From the NCBI RefSeq assembly GCF_019104725.1, contig NZ_JAHRXF010000008.1:62001-126000 (forward strand): a stretch of DNA of 64,000 nucleotides, written 5' to 3'. Below, piece after piece: positions 1-8,748 of this stretch (within the stretch, counting starts at the first letter, position 1; every line of letters starts with the position of its first letter). The notes under the pieces were generated by a model. It saw nothing but the letters and a program-made list of their open reading frames with translations. It was not told the origin of the DNA and did no database searches. The DNA is from Streptomyces corallincola. GTDB lineage: Bacteria > Actinomycetota > Actinomycetes > Streptomycetales > Streptomycetaceae. A program made the translations under genes and the position numbers.

Positions 1-360
1 GCCGAGCAGGCCGAGGAGAGCACGCCCGCGGCCGGTACCGGTGAGCCGGTGCGGCGCCGGGGCGCGGTCTCCCTCGTCCCCGGCGCCAAGCCCGACTCCA
101 ACCGGGACACCCACACCTCGATGCGCGTCCCGGGCCCCGACGAACTGGCCGGGGGAGCGCTCGGCACGGCCCGCGCCCCCCGGACGCCCGGAGCGCCCCG
201 GCCCGGCTCCGCACGACACCGGGCCGCCGCCCGGCGCCGCCGGATCACCCTGGGCCTGGCCGGGGTCGCGCTGGCCGCCGCCGTCGGCGCCGGTGCCTGG
301 GCCGCCACCTCGGGCGGCGACGAGCCCTCCGACGGCACGCACAGCACGTCGGCGCCCTGA
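1..360 (+). CDS. C-terminal fragment, probable membrane Ser/Thr protein kinase
   Basis: The reading frame is open from the first base and ends in TGA at 358-360, so only about the last 119 residues are present. They are a polar Pro/Arg/Thr-rich stretch, then a basic cluster (RRRR), a hydrophobic segment (about residues 81-101) rich in Ala/Gly/Val, and a short Ser/Thr-rich tail. This topology suits the juxtamembrane and single membrane segment of an actinobacterial kinase or another bitopic protein. No kinase catalytic motif is inside the window. The kinase assignment is inferred from the S. coelicolor gene order, where pkaA/pkaB lie just upstream of prfB. It could be any other membrane-anchored protein. 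Confidence 0.45.
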   Translation, partial: AEQAEESTPAAGTGEPVRRRGAVSLVPGAKPDSNRDTHTSMRVPGPDELAGGALGTARAPRTPGAPRPGSARHRAAARRRRITLGLAGVALAAAVGAGAWAATSGGDEPSDGTHSTSAP

Positions 361-432
361 TACCGCCCCCGCCCGCCCCCCGGAGAGCCGGGAGCGGGCG
401 GGGCCGCTTGCGGCAGCCGTTACGCTGGAGGC

Positions 433-1539
433 GTGGCAGTCGTCGATGTATCCGAAGAGCTGAAGTCCCTCTCCTCGACCATGAAGTCGATCGAGTCCGT
501 CCTGGACCTCGACAAGATGAGGGCCGACATCGCCGTCCTGGAGGACCAGGCGGCGGCGCCGTCCTTGTGGGACAACCCGGACGAGGCGCAGAAGATCACC
601 AGCAGGCTTTCCCACCTCCAGGCCGAGGTGCGGAAGGCGGAGGCGCTGCGTGGCCGCATCGACGACCTCGCGGTCCTCTTCGAGATGGCCGAGGAGGAGG
701 ACGACCCGGACACCCGCGCCGAGGCCGAGTCCGAGCTGACCGGCGTGAAGAAGGCGCTGGACGAGATGGAGGTCCGCACCCTCCTCAGCGGTGAGTACGA
801 CTCCCGTGAGGCGCTGGTCAACATCCGCGCCGAGGCCGGAGGTGTGGACGCGGCCGACTTCGCCGAGAAGCTCCAGCGGATGTACCTCCGCTGGGCCGAG
901 CAGCGCGGCTACAAGACGGAGATCTACGAGACGTCGTACGCGGAGGAGGCGGGCATCAAGTCCACCACCTTCGCCGTGCAGTCGCCGTACGCCTACGGCA
1001 CGCTCTCCGTCGAGCAGGGCACCCACCGCCTGGTGCGCATCTCGCCCTACGACAACCAGGGGCGCCGCCAGACCTCCTTCGCCGGTGTCGAGGTGCTGCC
1101 CGTGGTGGAGCAGACCGACCACATCGAGATCGACGAGTCGGAACTCCGGGTGGACGTCTACCGTTCCTCCGGTCCCGGCGGCCAGGGCGTCAACACCACG
1201 GACTCCGCGGTGCGCCTGACCCACATCCCGACCGGCATCGTCGTCTCCTGCCAGAACGAGCGCTCGCAGATCCAGAACAAGGCGACCGCGATGAACGTCC
1301 TCCAGGCCAAGCTGCTGGAGCGGCGCCGCCAGGAGGAGCAGGCCCGCATGGACGCCCTCAAGGGCGACGGCGGCAACTCCTGGGGCAACCAGATGCGTTC
1401 GTACGTCCTGCACCCCTACCAGATGGTCAAGGACCTGCGCACCGAGTTCGAGGTCGGCAACCCCGAGGCCGTGTTCAACGGGGAGATCGACGGGTTCCTG
1501 GAAGCCGGAATTCGCTGGCGCAAGCAGCAGGAGAAGTAA
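433..1539 (+). CDS. prfB: Peptide chain release factor 2
   Basis: RF2 terminates translation at UGA and UAA by triggering peptidyl-tRNA hydrolysis. The 368-residue product has the expected length for the family. The catalytic GGQ lies at residues 249-251 inside the conserved [10 protein letters not shown] block, followed by the typical C-terminal helices. The frame is continuous from GTG 433, with no in-frame TGA near codon 25, so the programmed +1 frameshift that autoregulates E. coli prfB is absent here. A TACGCT hexamer at 421-426 ends 6 nt before the GTG, which suits a leaderless or very short-leader transcript. A strong terminator follows at 1559-1595. Identification is secure; leaderless initiation is inference. 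Confidence 0.97.
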   Translation: MAVVDVSEELKSLSSTMKSIESVLDLDKMRADIAVLEDQAAAPSLWDNPDEAQKITSRLSHLQAEVRKAEALRGRIDDLAVLFEMAEEEDDPDTRAEAESELTGVKKALDEMEVRTLLSGEYDSREALVNIRAEAGGVDAADFAEKLQRMYLRWAEQRGYKTEIYETSYAEEAGIKSTTFAVQSPYAYGTLSVEQGTHRLVRISPYDNQGRRQTSFAGVEVLPVVEQTDHIEIDESELRVDVYRSSGPGGQGVNTTDSAVRLTHIPTGIVVSCQNERSQIQNKATAMNVLQAKLLERRRQEEQARMDALKGDGGNSWGNQMRSYVLHPYQMVKDLRTEFEVGNPEAVFNGEIDGFLEAGIRWRKQQEK

Positions 1540-1558
1540 AGAAGTACCTTTGTCGATA

Positions 1559-1595
1559 CGGGAACTGCCGCCCGAGGGGCGGCAGTTCCCGTTTT
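1559..1595 (+). terminator. Intrinsic terminator after prfB
   Basis: Fifteen-base-pair perfect stem (arms 1559-1573 and 1577-1591) with a 3-nt loop, followed by TTTT. It lies 20 nt after the prfB stop. Confidence 0.9.
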
Positions 1596-1652
1596 CTGGG
1601 TTTCGCGTCACACTTTCGGCCACCAAGTCGCCGCAAACAGCACCGCACTGGA

Positions 1653-1668
1653 CATTGCGCGCGCAATG
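1653..1668. promoter_or_regulatory. Perfect 16-bp palindrome, candidate operator
   Basis: CATTGCGCGCGCAATG reads identically on both strands and sits 3 nt upstream of a TTGACG hexamer, ahead of the LAxTG wall-protein gene. The position suits a transcription-factor site; the factor is unknown. An alternating GC core can also arise by chance in high-GC DNA. Confidence 0.4.
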
Positions 1669-1843
1669 GCCTTGACGTTCCTTTGGAAAATCGGAAAGGT
1701 GAAGCGCGGCATGCGTGTTTACGGGGCGCATGTGAACCGGGGGAATGGGCGCGAACCTCATTCGTCACCGCTGCCTCCGTCGATCACGGCATGTCCCCAC
1801 GCGCGGCCCTCATCGACTCAGAGCTACTGGGGGTAGCAACCAC

Positions 1844-2716
1844 ATGACGAAGAAGACGCGCATCCGCGTCGCACGCATAGCGGCCGGCGCCGTGGTCGCG
1901 GCCGGTGCCTCGCTGATGGTGACCGGCGTCGCCTCCGCCGATCCCACGCCCACCCCGGACCCGACCTGCGGCATCGGCACCCTGCCCGAGTGCCCGCCGG
2001 ACGGCGGTACGACAGCGGGCACCGACGGGGGCACGGACGGTTCCACCACGGTTGGTTCCACCGGTTCGACCACGGACGGTTCCACCGGGTCCACCACCGA
2101 CGGCGGCAGCACCACCATCAGTGGCGGGACCGTCATCGGCGGGGTCGTCGGCGGCGACACGGGCACCTCCACCGATGGCGGTTCCTCCACCACGGGCGGC
2201 ACCTCCACCGACGGCGGCACCTCCACCGACGGCGGCACCTCCACCACGGGCGGCTCCACCACCGACGGCGGTTCCTCCACCACGGGCGGCACCTCCACCG
2301 ACGGCGGCTCCACCTCCACGGGCGGCTCCACCTCCACGGGTGGCAGCTCCAGCACGGGTGGTACCTCCAGCACCGGCGGTACTTCCACCACGGGTGGTAC
2401 CTCCAGCACCGGCGGCACCTCCTCCACCGGTGGTTCCGGCGGCGACGGCGGTACGGCCTCCACTGGTGGTGACACCGGCTCCGCCACCGGCGGGAACAAC
2501 ACCTCGCCCGACGGGCAGGCCGCGCAGGAGGCCGGGTCCTCCGCGCTCACCGACACCGGTTCGGACACCGTCCCGCAGGGCGGTGACAAGCAGCTCGCCG
2601 AGACGGGTGCGGGGGAGACCACGTTCCTGCTGATCGGCGCCGCGACGATGATCGCGGGCGGTATCGGCTTCCGCGTGCTGCCGCGCCTGGCGGGCAAGGG
2701 CGGCCGGGCCGCCTGA
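1844..2716 (+). CDS. Thr/Ser/Gly-rich sortase-anchored (LAxTG) cell-surface protein
   Basis: The 290-residue protein has a secretion signal (about residues 1-33: basic N-terminus, Ala/Val-rich core, ending ASA-D). A short Pro/Cys segment follows, then about 180 residues of low-complexity repeats built from [13 protein letters not shown]-like units. The C-terminus is a classic sorting signal: LAETG, a hydrophobic helix, and a tail containing K and R. LAxTG is the motif of Streptomyces class E sortases, so the product is probably linked to peptidoglycan with the repeat region as an extended stalk. ATG 1844 is chosen because it starts the signal peptide and has GGGGG about 10 nt upstream; the frame is open further upstream but has no signal there. 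No enzymatic domain is visible; function unknown. Confidence 0.85.
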   Translation: MTKKTRIRVARIAAGAVVAAGASLMVTGVASADPTPTPDPTCGIGTLPECPPDGGTTAGTDGGTDGSTTVGSTGSTTDGSTGSTTDGGSTTISGGTVIGGVVGGDTGTSTDGGSSTTGGTSTDGGTSTDGGTSTTGGSTTDGGSSTTGGTSTDGGSTSTGGSTSTGGSSSTGGTSSTGGTSTTGGTSSTGGTSSTGGSGGDGGTASTGGDTGSATGGNNTSPDGQAAQEAGSSALTDTGSDTVPQGGDKQLAETGAGETTFLLIGAATMIAGGIGFRVLPRLAGKGGRAA

Positions 2717-2732
2717 CGCCGCGGGACAGGAC

Positions 2733-2772
2733 GAAGGGCGGTCCGGAGCCTCGACGCTCCGGACCGCCCTTC
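2733..2772. terminator. Bidirectional terminator between convergent genes
   Basis: Seventeen-base-pair perfect stem (2733-2749 with 2756-2772) and a 6-nt loop. It lies between the LAxTG gene and the convergent zinc-ribbon gene. Confidence 0.9.
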
Positions 2773-2809
2773 TCGCGTTCCGGGCCGGTGCTCCGGCTCC
2801 TGGCTCCGC

Positions 2810-3007
2810 TCAGATGCCGGGGTGGGCCAGCAGTACCACGGCCGCGATCAGCGCCACGAGCAGCGCGATCAGCATCACCGGGCTCAGACTCACCCCGTTC
2901 AGGAAGCCCTCCTGCTGGAGCCGCTGGCGGTTGGCGCGGCACACCGGGCACCGGCCCTCGCTCACGGGGGACGCGCAGTTCGCGCACACCAACCGGTCGT
3001 ACGTCAT
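2810..3007 (-). CDS. Small zinc-ribbon membrane protein
   Basis: The 65-residue protein has two CxxC-type pairs (CANC near residue 8 and CPVC near residue 20) that probably form a zinc ribbon. A short polar linker is followed by a single hydrophobic helix (about residues 41-62) that reaches almost to the C-terminus. This predicts a tail-anchored membrane protein with a cytoplasmic zinc finger. It is convergent with the LAxTG gene and divergent from ftsE. Similar small proteins occur at this position in other streptomycetes (recollection), but I know of no assigned function. The ordered cysteine pairs and the helix support it as a real gene. Confidence 0.8.
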   Translation of the reverse strand: MTYDRLVCANCASPVSEGRCPVCRANRQRLQQEGFLNGVSLSPVMLIALLVALIAAVVLLAHPGI

Positions 3008-3156
3008 GCGCTCGCCCTCCTCGCACCGGCAGTGTCAACACCTACGACAACGCACACGGGAACGGATACGTTCCCACTCCACTCTGCCAGCTTCCCCCGG
3101 AAAGGGCGCGGGCGCCCGGAGAAGCGGGAAACCGACGGCGTACCGAACCCGCCTCC

Positions 3157-3227
3157 CGTACAAAAACGTACAAGCCGTACCCAACCGCGACCGGGCCCTG
3201 CGCCGCCGCTCCCGGTTCGCGTATGGT
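3157..3227 (+). promoter_or_regulatory. ftsE promoter region with phased CGTAC repeats
   Basis: Three CGTAC units begin at 3157, 3167 and 3176, so they are spaced close to one helical turn. A -10-like TATGGT lies at 3222-3227, about 36 nt before the ftsE start. The repeats sit upstream of where a -35 would fall and could bind a regulator. The -10 call rests on the hexamer only. Confidence 0.4.
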
Positions 3228-3263
3228 CACGCTCATCTACCCCCGGCGACCCGTTGGTGCACC

Positions 3264-3953
<690 letters not shown>

Positions 3954-3984
3954 AGTTCACCAGCGAAAGGCTTGACCAGACGCC

Positions 3985-4905
3985 ATGCGCGCCCAGTTCG
4001 TCCTGTCCGAGATCGGAGTCGGTCTCCGCCGCAACCTGACGATGACCTTCGCCGTGATCGTCTCCGTGGCCCTGTCCCTGGCCCTGTTCGGCGGCTCCCT
4101 GCTGATGAGCGACCAGGTGAGCACCATGAAGGGCTACTGGTACGACAAGGTCAACGTCTCGATCTTCCTGTGCAACAAGAGCGACGCGCAGACGGACGTC
4201 AACTGCGCCAAGGGCGCGGTCACCGAGGACCAGAAGAAGCAGATCCGCGCCGACCTCGACAAGATGACCACGCTGGTGCAGAGGGTCACCTACGAGTCGC
4301 AGGACCAGGCGTACAAGCACTACAAGGAGCAGTTCGGCAACTCCCCGCTGGCCGGGTCCCTCACCCCGGACCAGATGCAGGAGTCGTACCGCATCAAGCT
4401 GAAGGATCCGCGCAAGTACCAGGTGATCGCCACCGCGTTCAACGGGCGCGACGGTGTGCAGTCCGTGCAGGACCAGAAGGGCATCCTGGACAACCTGTTC
4501 CAGCTGCTCAACCTGATGAACCGGGCCGCGCTCGGCGTGATGGCGCTGATGCTGCTCGTCGCACTGCTGCTGATCGTCAACACCGTGCGGGTGTCGGCGT
4601 TCAGCCGCCGCCGCGAGACCGGCATCATGCGGCTCGTCGGCGCCTCCGGGTTCTACATCCAGGCGCCGTTCATCATGGAGGCGGCCGTCGCCGGGCTCAT
4701 CGGCGGCGGGCTCGCGTGCGTCTTCCTGGTCGTCGGGCGGTACTTCACCATCGACCACGGCATGGCGCTCTCCAGCAAGCTCACGCTGATCAACTTCGTG
4801 GGCTGGGACGCGGTGTTGACCAAGCTGCCGCTGATCCTGGCGACCAGTGTGCTGATGCCCGCCCTTGCGGCCTTCTTCGCGCTGCGCAAGTACCTGAAGG
4901 TGTGA
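3985..4905 (+). CDS. ftsX: Cell-division permease-like protein FtsX
   Basis: FtsX is the membrane partner of FtsE. The 306-residue protein has a short cytoplasmic N-terminus, a first membrane helix (about 20-43), a large extracytoplasmic domain of about 140 residues that contains two Cys (CNKS and NCAK) able to form a disulfide, and three C-terminal helices (about 180-205, 228-252, 278-300). The FtsX/MacB fold motif RRRETGIMRLVGAS sits after the second helix. The extracytoplasmic loop is expected to contact a NlpC/P60 or other peptidoglycan hydrolase, none of which is encoded in this window. It forms an operon with ftsE and ends before a terminator at 4916-4949. Confidence 0.96.
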   Translation: MRAQFVLSEIGVGLRRNLTMTFAVIVSVALSLALFGGSLLMSDQVSTMKGYWYDKVNVSIFLCNKSDAQTDVNCAKGAVTEDQKKQIRADLDKMTTLVQRVTYESQDQAYKHYKEQFGNSPLAGSLTPDQMQESYRIKLKDPRKYQVIATAFNGRDGVQSVQDQKGILDNLFQLLNLMNRAALGVMALMLLVALLLIVNTVRVSAFSRRRETGIMRLVGASGFYIQAPFIMEAAVAGLIGGGLACVFLVVGRYFTIDHGMALSSKLTLINFVGWDAVLTKLPLILATSVLMPALAAFFALRKYLKV

Positions 4906-4915
4906 CACATGCCAA

Positions 4916-4949
4916 AAGGGCCGTACGCGCATCCGGGCGTGCGGCCCTT
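4916..4949 (+). terminator. Terminator after ftsEX
   Basis: Thirteen-base-pair stem (4916-4928 with 4937-4949, one G-T pair) around an 8-nt loop, immediately after the ftsX stop. It has no long T-tract, as is common in Streptomyces. Confidence 0.8.
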
Positions 4950-4972
4950 CGGCTTGTCCTAGACTCGCCGCC

Positions 4973-6163
4973 ATGTCAGGCCGTGACCCCTTCTGTCCCC
5001 AGCCCCGCCGCCAACGCCGCGGGGCCGCCCTGACCTTGGCGTTCGTCGGTGTGCTGGTCGCCGGTGCGGCGACCGCCTCCTTCCCGGAGACCGCGTTCTC
5101 CGCCGACGAGAGCCCCAAACCGGCCGCCGGAAGCGGCCGTTCGGCCCTCGGGCAGGTGGACGTCCGGCGGGCCGCCGCCGCGGCGATGGCCGCCGGGACC
5201 TCGCCCGTCGAGGCTGCCGAACGCGCCGTCAGCCGCAGCGGAGACCGCTGGGCCGCCGTCTACTCCGAAGGCGAGTACCAGGAGTTCAGGGAGTCGCTCG
5301 ACGGCCGCTACACCGGCGTCGGCCTCTCCGCCCGGCGCACCGAGCGCGGCCAGGTCGAGGTCAGTGCCGTACGGCCCGGCTCGCCCGCCGCCCGCGCCGG
5401 TGTCCGCACCGGCGACCGGCTGCGCACCGTGGACGGCACCGCCGTGGACGGCCGCCCGGTCACCGACGTCGTCGCGTTACTCAGGGGCGACGCCCAGGAC
5501 GCGCCCGCCGGTACCGCCGTCACCCTCGGCCTGCGGCGCGGCACCCACGACTGGACCGAGACCCTGCGCCGCGCCCGGCTGACCACCGACCCCGTCACCG
5601 AGCGCCGACTGCCCGGCGGGGCCACCGTCGTCCGGGTTTCCGCGTTCACCAAGGGCACCGGTGCCGACGTCCGCCGCGCGGTCCGCCGGGCGCCCTCCGG
5701 CGCCGGAATCGTGCTCGACCTGCGCGGCAACTCCGGCGGCCTGGTCACCGAGGCCACCGCCGCCGCCTCCGCCTTCCTCGACGGCGGCCTCGTCGCCACC
5801 TACGACGTGGACGGCGCCCAGCGCGTCCTGCACGCGGCGCCCGGCGGCGACACCGACCGCGCCCTCGTCGTCCTGGTGGACGGCGGCACGATGAGCGCCG
5901 CCGAGATGCTCACCGGCGCGCTCCAGGACCGGGGCCGGGCGGTCGTCATCGGCTCCCGCACCTTCGGCAAGGGCTCGGTGCAGATGCCGACCACGCTGCC
6001 CGACGGCTCGGTGGCCGAGCTGACCGTGGGCCACTACCGCACCCCGGCCGGGCGGGCCGTGGACGGGCGGGGCATCACCCCCGACCTGGAGGCGGGCTCC
6101 GCAGCCCTGGACCACGCGCTGACCGTCCTCACCGGGCTCGGCACCCGCGCCGAGGACCGCTGA
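4973..6163 (+). CDS. Secreted or membrane-anchored S41 carboxy-terminal processing protease
   Basis: A 396-residue CtpA/Prc-like serine protease. A basic N-terminus and hydrophobic segment (about residues 18-37) give a signal peptide or membrane anchor. A PDZ domain spans about 110-190 and the S41 protease core about 215-385. The catalytic Ser is S308 (GGTMSAAE) and the Lys is K333 (TFGKGSVQ), the usual Ser/Lys dyad. Such enzymes trim C-termini of exported proteins outside the cytoplasm. A TAGACT hexamer at 4960-4965 ends 7 nt before the ATG and there is no SD, so the message may be leaderless. The position after ftsEX is conserved in streptomycetes; a role in wall remodelling is inference. 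Confidence 0.93.
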   Translation: MSGRDPFCPQPRRQRRGAALTLAFVGVLVAGAATASFPETAFSADESPKPAAGSGRSALGQVDVRRAAAAAMAAGTSPVEAAERAVSRSGDRWAAVYSEGEYQEFRESLDGRYTGVGLSARRTERGQVEVSAVRPGSPAARAGVRTGDRLRTVDGTAVDGRPVTDVVALLRGDAQDAPAGTAVTLGLRRGTHDWTETLRRARLTTDPVTERRLPGGATVVRVSAFTKGTGADVRRAVRRAPSGAGIVLDLRGNSGGLVTEATAAASAFLDGGLVATYDVDGAQRVLHAAPGGDTDRALVVLVDGGTMSAAEMLTGALQDRGRAVVIGSRTFGKGSVQMPTTLPDGSVAELTVGHYRTPAGRAVDGRGITPDLEAGSAALDHALTVLTGLGTRAEDR

Positions 6164-6230
6164 CCGGAGCCACCGCCCGGCAAATGCGCTTCCCAGACAC
6201 CCCGGTCGTGGTGCGAAAATGGTCGGCACT

Positions 6231-6710
6231 ATGGCTAAGGAAAAAGGGCGCAAGCTGATCGCGCAGAACAAGAAGGCGCGGCACGACTACCTCATCCTCG
6301 ACACCTACGAGGCCGGACTGGTCCTCACCGGCACCGAGGTGAAGTCGCTGCGCCAGGGACGTGCCTCGCTGGTGGACGGCTTCGTGCAGCTCGACGGGCA
6401 CGAGGCGTGGCTGCACAACGTGCACGTGCCCGAGTACAGCCAGGGCACCTGGACCAACCACACCGCCCGGCGCCGCCGCAAGCTGCTGCTGCACCGGGTG
6501 GAGATCGAGAAGCTGGAGGCCAAGTCCCAGGAGACCGGGCACACCATCGTGCCGCTCGCCCTGTACTTCAAGGACGGTCGCGCCAAGATCGAGATCGCGC
6601 TCGCCAAGGGCAAGAAGGAGTACGACAAGCGGCAGACCCTGCGGGAGAAGCAGGACCGGCGCGAGACCGAGCGCGCGGTGTCGGCGGTCCGCCGCCAGCA
6701 GCGCGGCTGA
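6231..6710 (+). CDS. smpB: SsrA-binding protein SmpB
   Basis: SmpB binds tmRNA and delivers it to stalled ribosomes for trans-translation. The 159-residue product has the full OB-fold family sequence: [19 protein letters not shown] in the N-terminal half, YSQGTWTNH in the middle, and a basic C-terminal tail (KKEYDKRQ onwards) that mimics the decoding stem. ATG 6231 (MAKEKGRK) gives the expected start; an in-frame ATG at 6219 would add four residues. The tmRNA gene it serves begins 141 nt downstream on the same strand. A small hairpin (6721-6740) separates the two. Confidence 0.97.
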   Translation: MAKEKGRKLIAQNKKARHDYLILDTYEAGLVLTGTEVKSLRQGRASLVDGFVQLDGHEAWLHNVHVPEYSQGTWTNHTARRRRKLLLHRVEIEKLEAKSQETGHTIVPLALYFKDGRAKIEIALAKGKKEYDKRQTLREKQDRRETERAVSAVRRQQRG

Positions 6711-6720
6711 CCGGAGCGGC

Positions 6721-6740
6721 GGCCGGGCGGGTGCCCGGCC
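6721..6740 (+). terminator. Hairpin after smpB
   Basis: Eight-base-pair perfect stem (GGCCGGGC/GCCCGGCC) with a 4-nt loop, 10 nt after the smpB stop and without a T-tract. It may be a terminator or a processing signal before ssrA. Confidence 0.5.
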
Positions 6741-6778
6741 CGCGGGAAATGCGCTGGCACCGAACCGCGTCGGTCACG

Positions 6779-6784
6779 TACGAT
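6779..6784 (+). promoter_or_regulatory. Probable ssrA -10 element
   Basis: TACGAT fits the vegetative TANNNT consensus and lies about 68 nt upstream of the mature tmRNA 5' end, leaving a precursor leader to be removed by RNase P. No convincing -35 is seen, although CTGGCA lies 19 nt upstream. Confidence 0.45.
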
Positions 6785-6851
6785 GGCACAGCACCCCACC
6801 GAGGGTGCGCGCCCCGCCCCGGTCCGCCGGAGCGGATTGAAAAAACAACAT

Positions 6852-7217
6852 GGGGATGATCGGTTTCGACAGCGGCTGTCGAAGCAGGGGAAGCGTGTCG
6901 AGGAAGCGGCCATGATCTCGTAAACCACAGGCCGAAAAAAATAATCGCCAATACCAAGCGCGATTCCTTCGCCCTCGCTGCCTAAGTAGCGATTTGCGAA
7001 GTGTCAGCCCGGGGCTGTTCCCGACCCGGATCCTGGCATCAGCTAGGGAACTAAACCTTGATCCCGGTCACGGGGTGAAGAGGGAAACCTAACAGTGACT
7101 GAGCCCGTCGGCGACTTGTTCGCGTGATCGCCGGGGCTGAGAAAATCACAGCGAACTGCGCACGGAGAAGCCCTGATTCCGCACCGGTGGACGCGGGTTC
7201 GATTCCCGCCATCTCCA
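6852..7217 (+). ncRNA. ssrA: Transfer-messenger RNA (tmRNA)
   Basis: tmRNA rescues stalled ribosomes with SmpB and tags the nascent chain for proteolysis. The 5' end GGGGATG (6852-6858) pairs with CATCTCC (7210-7216) to form the acceptor stem. The T-arm GCGGGTTCGATTCCCGC precedes it, and GTTTCGAC near the 5' end is the D-arm analogue. The tag frame runs 6947-6985 and reads ANTKRDSFALAA followed by TAA. The genome has CGA where CCA would be, so CCA must be added after transcription. A strong hairpin follows at 7256-7292. The tag is shorter than the one I recall for S. coelicolor (ANTKRDSSQQAFALAA). Confidence 0.96.
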
Positions 7218-7255
7218 CGATCGGGAGGCCCACGCAGCCTCCCAACCCATGTGGG

Positions 7256-7292
7256 CGAAGGCCCCGTCACCTCAACCGTGACGGGGCCTTCG
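7256..7292. terminator. Bidirectional terminator of ssrA and the convergent MFS gene
   Basis: Fifteen-base-pair perfect stem (7256-7270 with 7278-7292), 7-nt loop. The MFS stop codon (7267-7269, complement) lies inside the hairpin, so the two genes share it. Confidence 0.88.
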
Positions 7293-8664
7293 TCATGTCC
7301 GGGCTCCCGTCGCGGCACGGGTGGCGGTCCGGGCGGGTGGCCAGGGCGATCAGCAGCGCCGCGCAGGCCGCTGCCGTCGGCAGCAGGAACGCGGTCGCGG
7401 GGGAGCGCGCCTCCACCAGCCGTCCGGCCACCGCCGAGCCCGCCGCGATCCCGGTCAGCAGGGCGGTCACCGTGAGGCTCATGCCCTCGTTCAGCCGGTC
7501 GGCCGGGGTGGTGCGCTGGACCAGCGTCATCGCCGTGACCATCGTCGGGGCGGTCGCCGTTCCCGCCAGCAGCAGGGCCGCGCCCAGCACGGTCAGCGAA
7601 CGGGTCGCGGTGGCCGCGAGCCACGGCAGCGCCATCAGGGCGGCCATCGCCAGCAGGCAGTGCGGCAGCCGGACGCCGGCCGGGCGGCGGGCGCCGAACA
7701 GCAGCCCGGCCGCGCACGAACCCGCGGCCTGGAGGGCGAGCACGGCACCGGCCGCCGCGCGGTGGCCGAGGGCGTCGGCGTACGCGAGGGTCGTCACCTC
7801 CATCGAGCCGAACACCGCGCCGGTCGCCGTGAAGCACACCAGCAGCGCCGGTATGCCCGGACTGCGCAGCGGGGAGCGGCCCCGGGTCGCGGGTGTCGGC
7901 GGCGGTTCCGTCCCGCGCCGCGCGGTGAACAGCAGCATCCCGGCGAGCAGCAGGACGGCCGCCACCAGCGTGCCCGCCTCCGGGAAGAACGTCCCGGCGA
8001 GGAACGCGGCGAGCACCGGGCCGAGCAGGAAGCACAGTTCGTCCGCCGCCTGCTCGAAGGAGTTCGCGGTGTGCAGCGCCGCCGGATCACCGGCCAGCAG
8101 ATGCGCCCAGCGGGCACGGGAGAGGCCGCCGATGTTCGGGGTCGCGGCGGTGGCGGCGTAGGACGCGAACAGCGTCCAGTCCGGGGCACCGGCGCGCACG
8201 CACAGCATCAGCGCCGCACTGCCCAGCACGGCGGTCAGCGTCGCCGGTATCGCCACCCGCGCCTGCCCGTACCGGTCCACCAGCCGCGCCAGCCACGGCC
8301 CGCCCACCCCGGTCGCCGCCAGCCCGGTCGCGGTGACGGCCCCGGCCAGCGCGTACGACCCCCGGGTCCCGGCGATCATCACGACCGCGCTCACGGCGAA
8401 CATGCCGATGGGCAGCCGGGCGAGGAGATTCCCGGCGGTGAAGGCACGGGTGCCGGGGAGGGAGAAGAGGCGGCGGTACGGGACGGCGGTGGCCGACCCG
8501 GCTTCCGTTCGCGGGAGTCGAGCCCGGCCGCCCTGCTCGTGCGCGGGGTTCCGGTCCCGGTGCGGGTCGGGGTGGGGGTGCGCGGGGGCGCCGTCCCGGT
8601 CGGGGTGGGGGTACGGGGTCGGGTTCGTCCCCGGCGGGTGTCCGCCGGTCGTCGTCTTCGGCAT
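7267..8664 (-). CDS. MFS transporter
   Basis: A 465-residue major facilitator superfamily protein with about twelve Ala/Leu/Val-rich membrane segments beginning near residue 75. Substrate unknown. The N-terminal ~70 residues are unusual: a Pro/His/Asp-rich hydrophilic tract (repeated HPDPH/PHPD units) precedes the first helix, so the true start could be a later codon. ATG 8664 is the first available start and lies 84 nt from the divergent LysR gene, which suggests that the regulator controls it. An efflux role is inferred from family and context only. Confidence 0.85.
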   Translation of the reverse strand: MPKTTTGGHPPGTNPTPYPHPDRDGAPAHPHPDPHRDRNPAHEQGGRARLPRTEAGSATAVPYRRLFSLPGTRAFTAGNLLARLPIGMFAVSAVVMIAGTRGSYALAGAVTATGLAATGVGGPWLARLVDRYGQARVAIPATLTAVLGSAALMLCVRAGAPDWTLFASYAATAATPNIGGLSRARWAHLLAGDPAALHTANSFEQAADELCFLLGPVLAAFLAGTFFPEAGTLVAAVLLLAGMLLFTARRGTEPPPTPATRGRSPLRSPGIPALLVCFTATGAVFGSMEVTTLAYADALGHRAAAGAVLALQAAGSCAAGLLFGARRPAGVRLPHCLLAMAALMALPWLAATATRSLTVLGAALLLAGTATAPTMVTAMTLVQRTTPADRLNEGMSLTVTALLTGIAAGSAVAGRLVEARSPATAFLLPTAAACAALLIALATRPDRHPCRDGSPDMTKAPSRLR

Positions 8665-8748
8665 GGCTCAACGCTCGCCCGGTGACGATCACTTGGTCCA
8701 ACACCTGTCCGGGGCCCATTCACGCACCCGCGTTGTAGATTCGCGGTC

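Larger units (their letters stand above)
1540..1843. other. Intergenic region between prfB and the LAxTG protein gene
   Basis: About 300 bases without a gene. It holds the prfB terminator, a perfect 16-bp palindrome (1653-1668), a TTGACG hexamer at 1672-1677 that could be a -35 element (a weak AAAGGT lies 17 nt downstream), and an inverted repeat of CATGCG/CGCATG around 1710-1732. If the promoter is real, the next gene has a leader of about 130 nt. Confidence 0.5.

Noticed and set aside
433..520. Possible programmed frameshift in prfB
   Set aside because: The frame is continuous from the GTG with no in-frame TGA near codon 25.
2150..2480. Repeat array considered as CRISPR or as a DNA repeat element
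   Set aside because: The repeats are short, variable, in frame and multiples of 3, and encode the Thr/Ser/Gly stalk; there are no spacers and no cas genes.
1810..2697. Minus-strand open frame of Pro-Pro-Val-Glu repeats
   Set aside because: It is the exact antisense of the Gly/Thr repeats of the LAxTG gene and has no RBS or signal.
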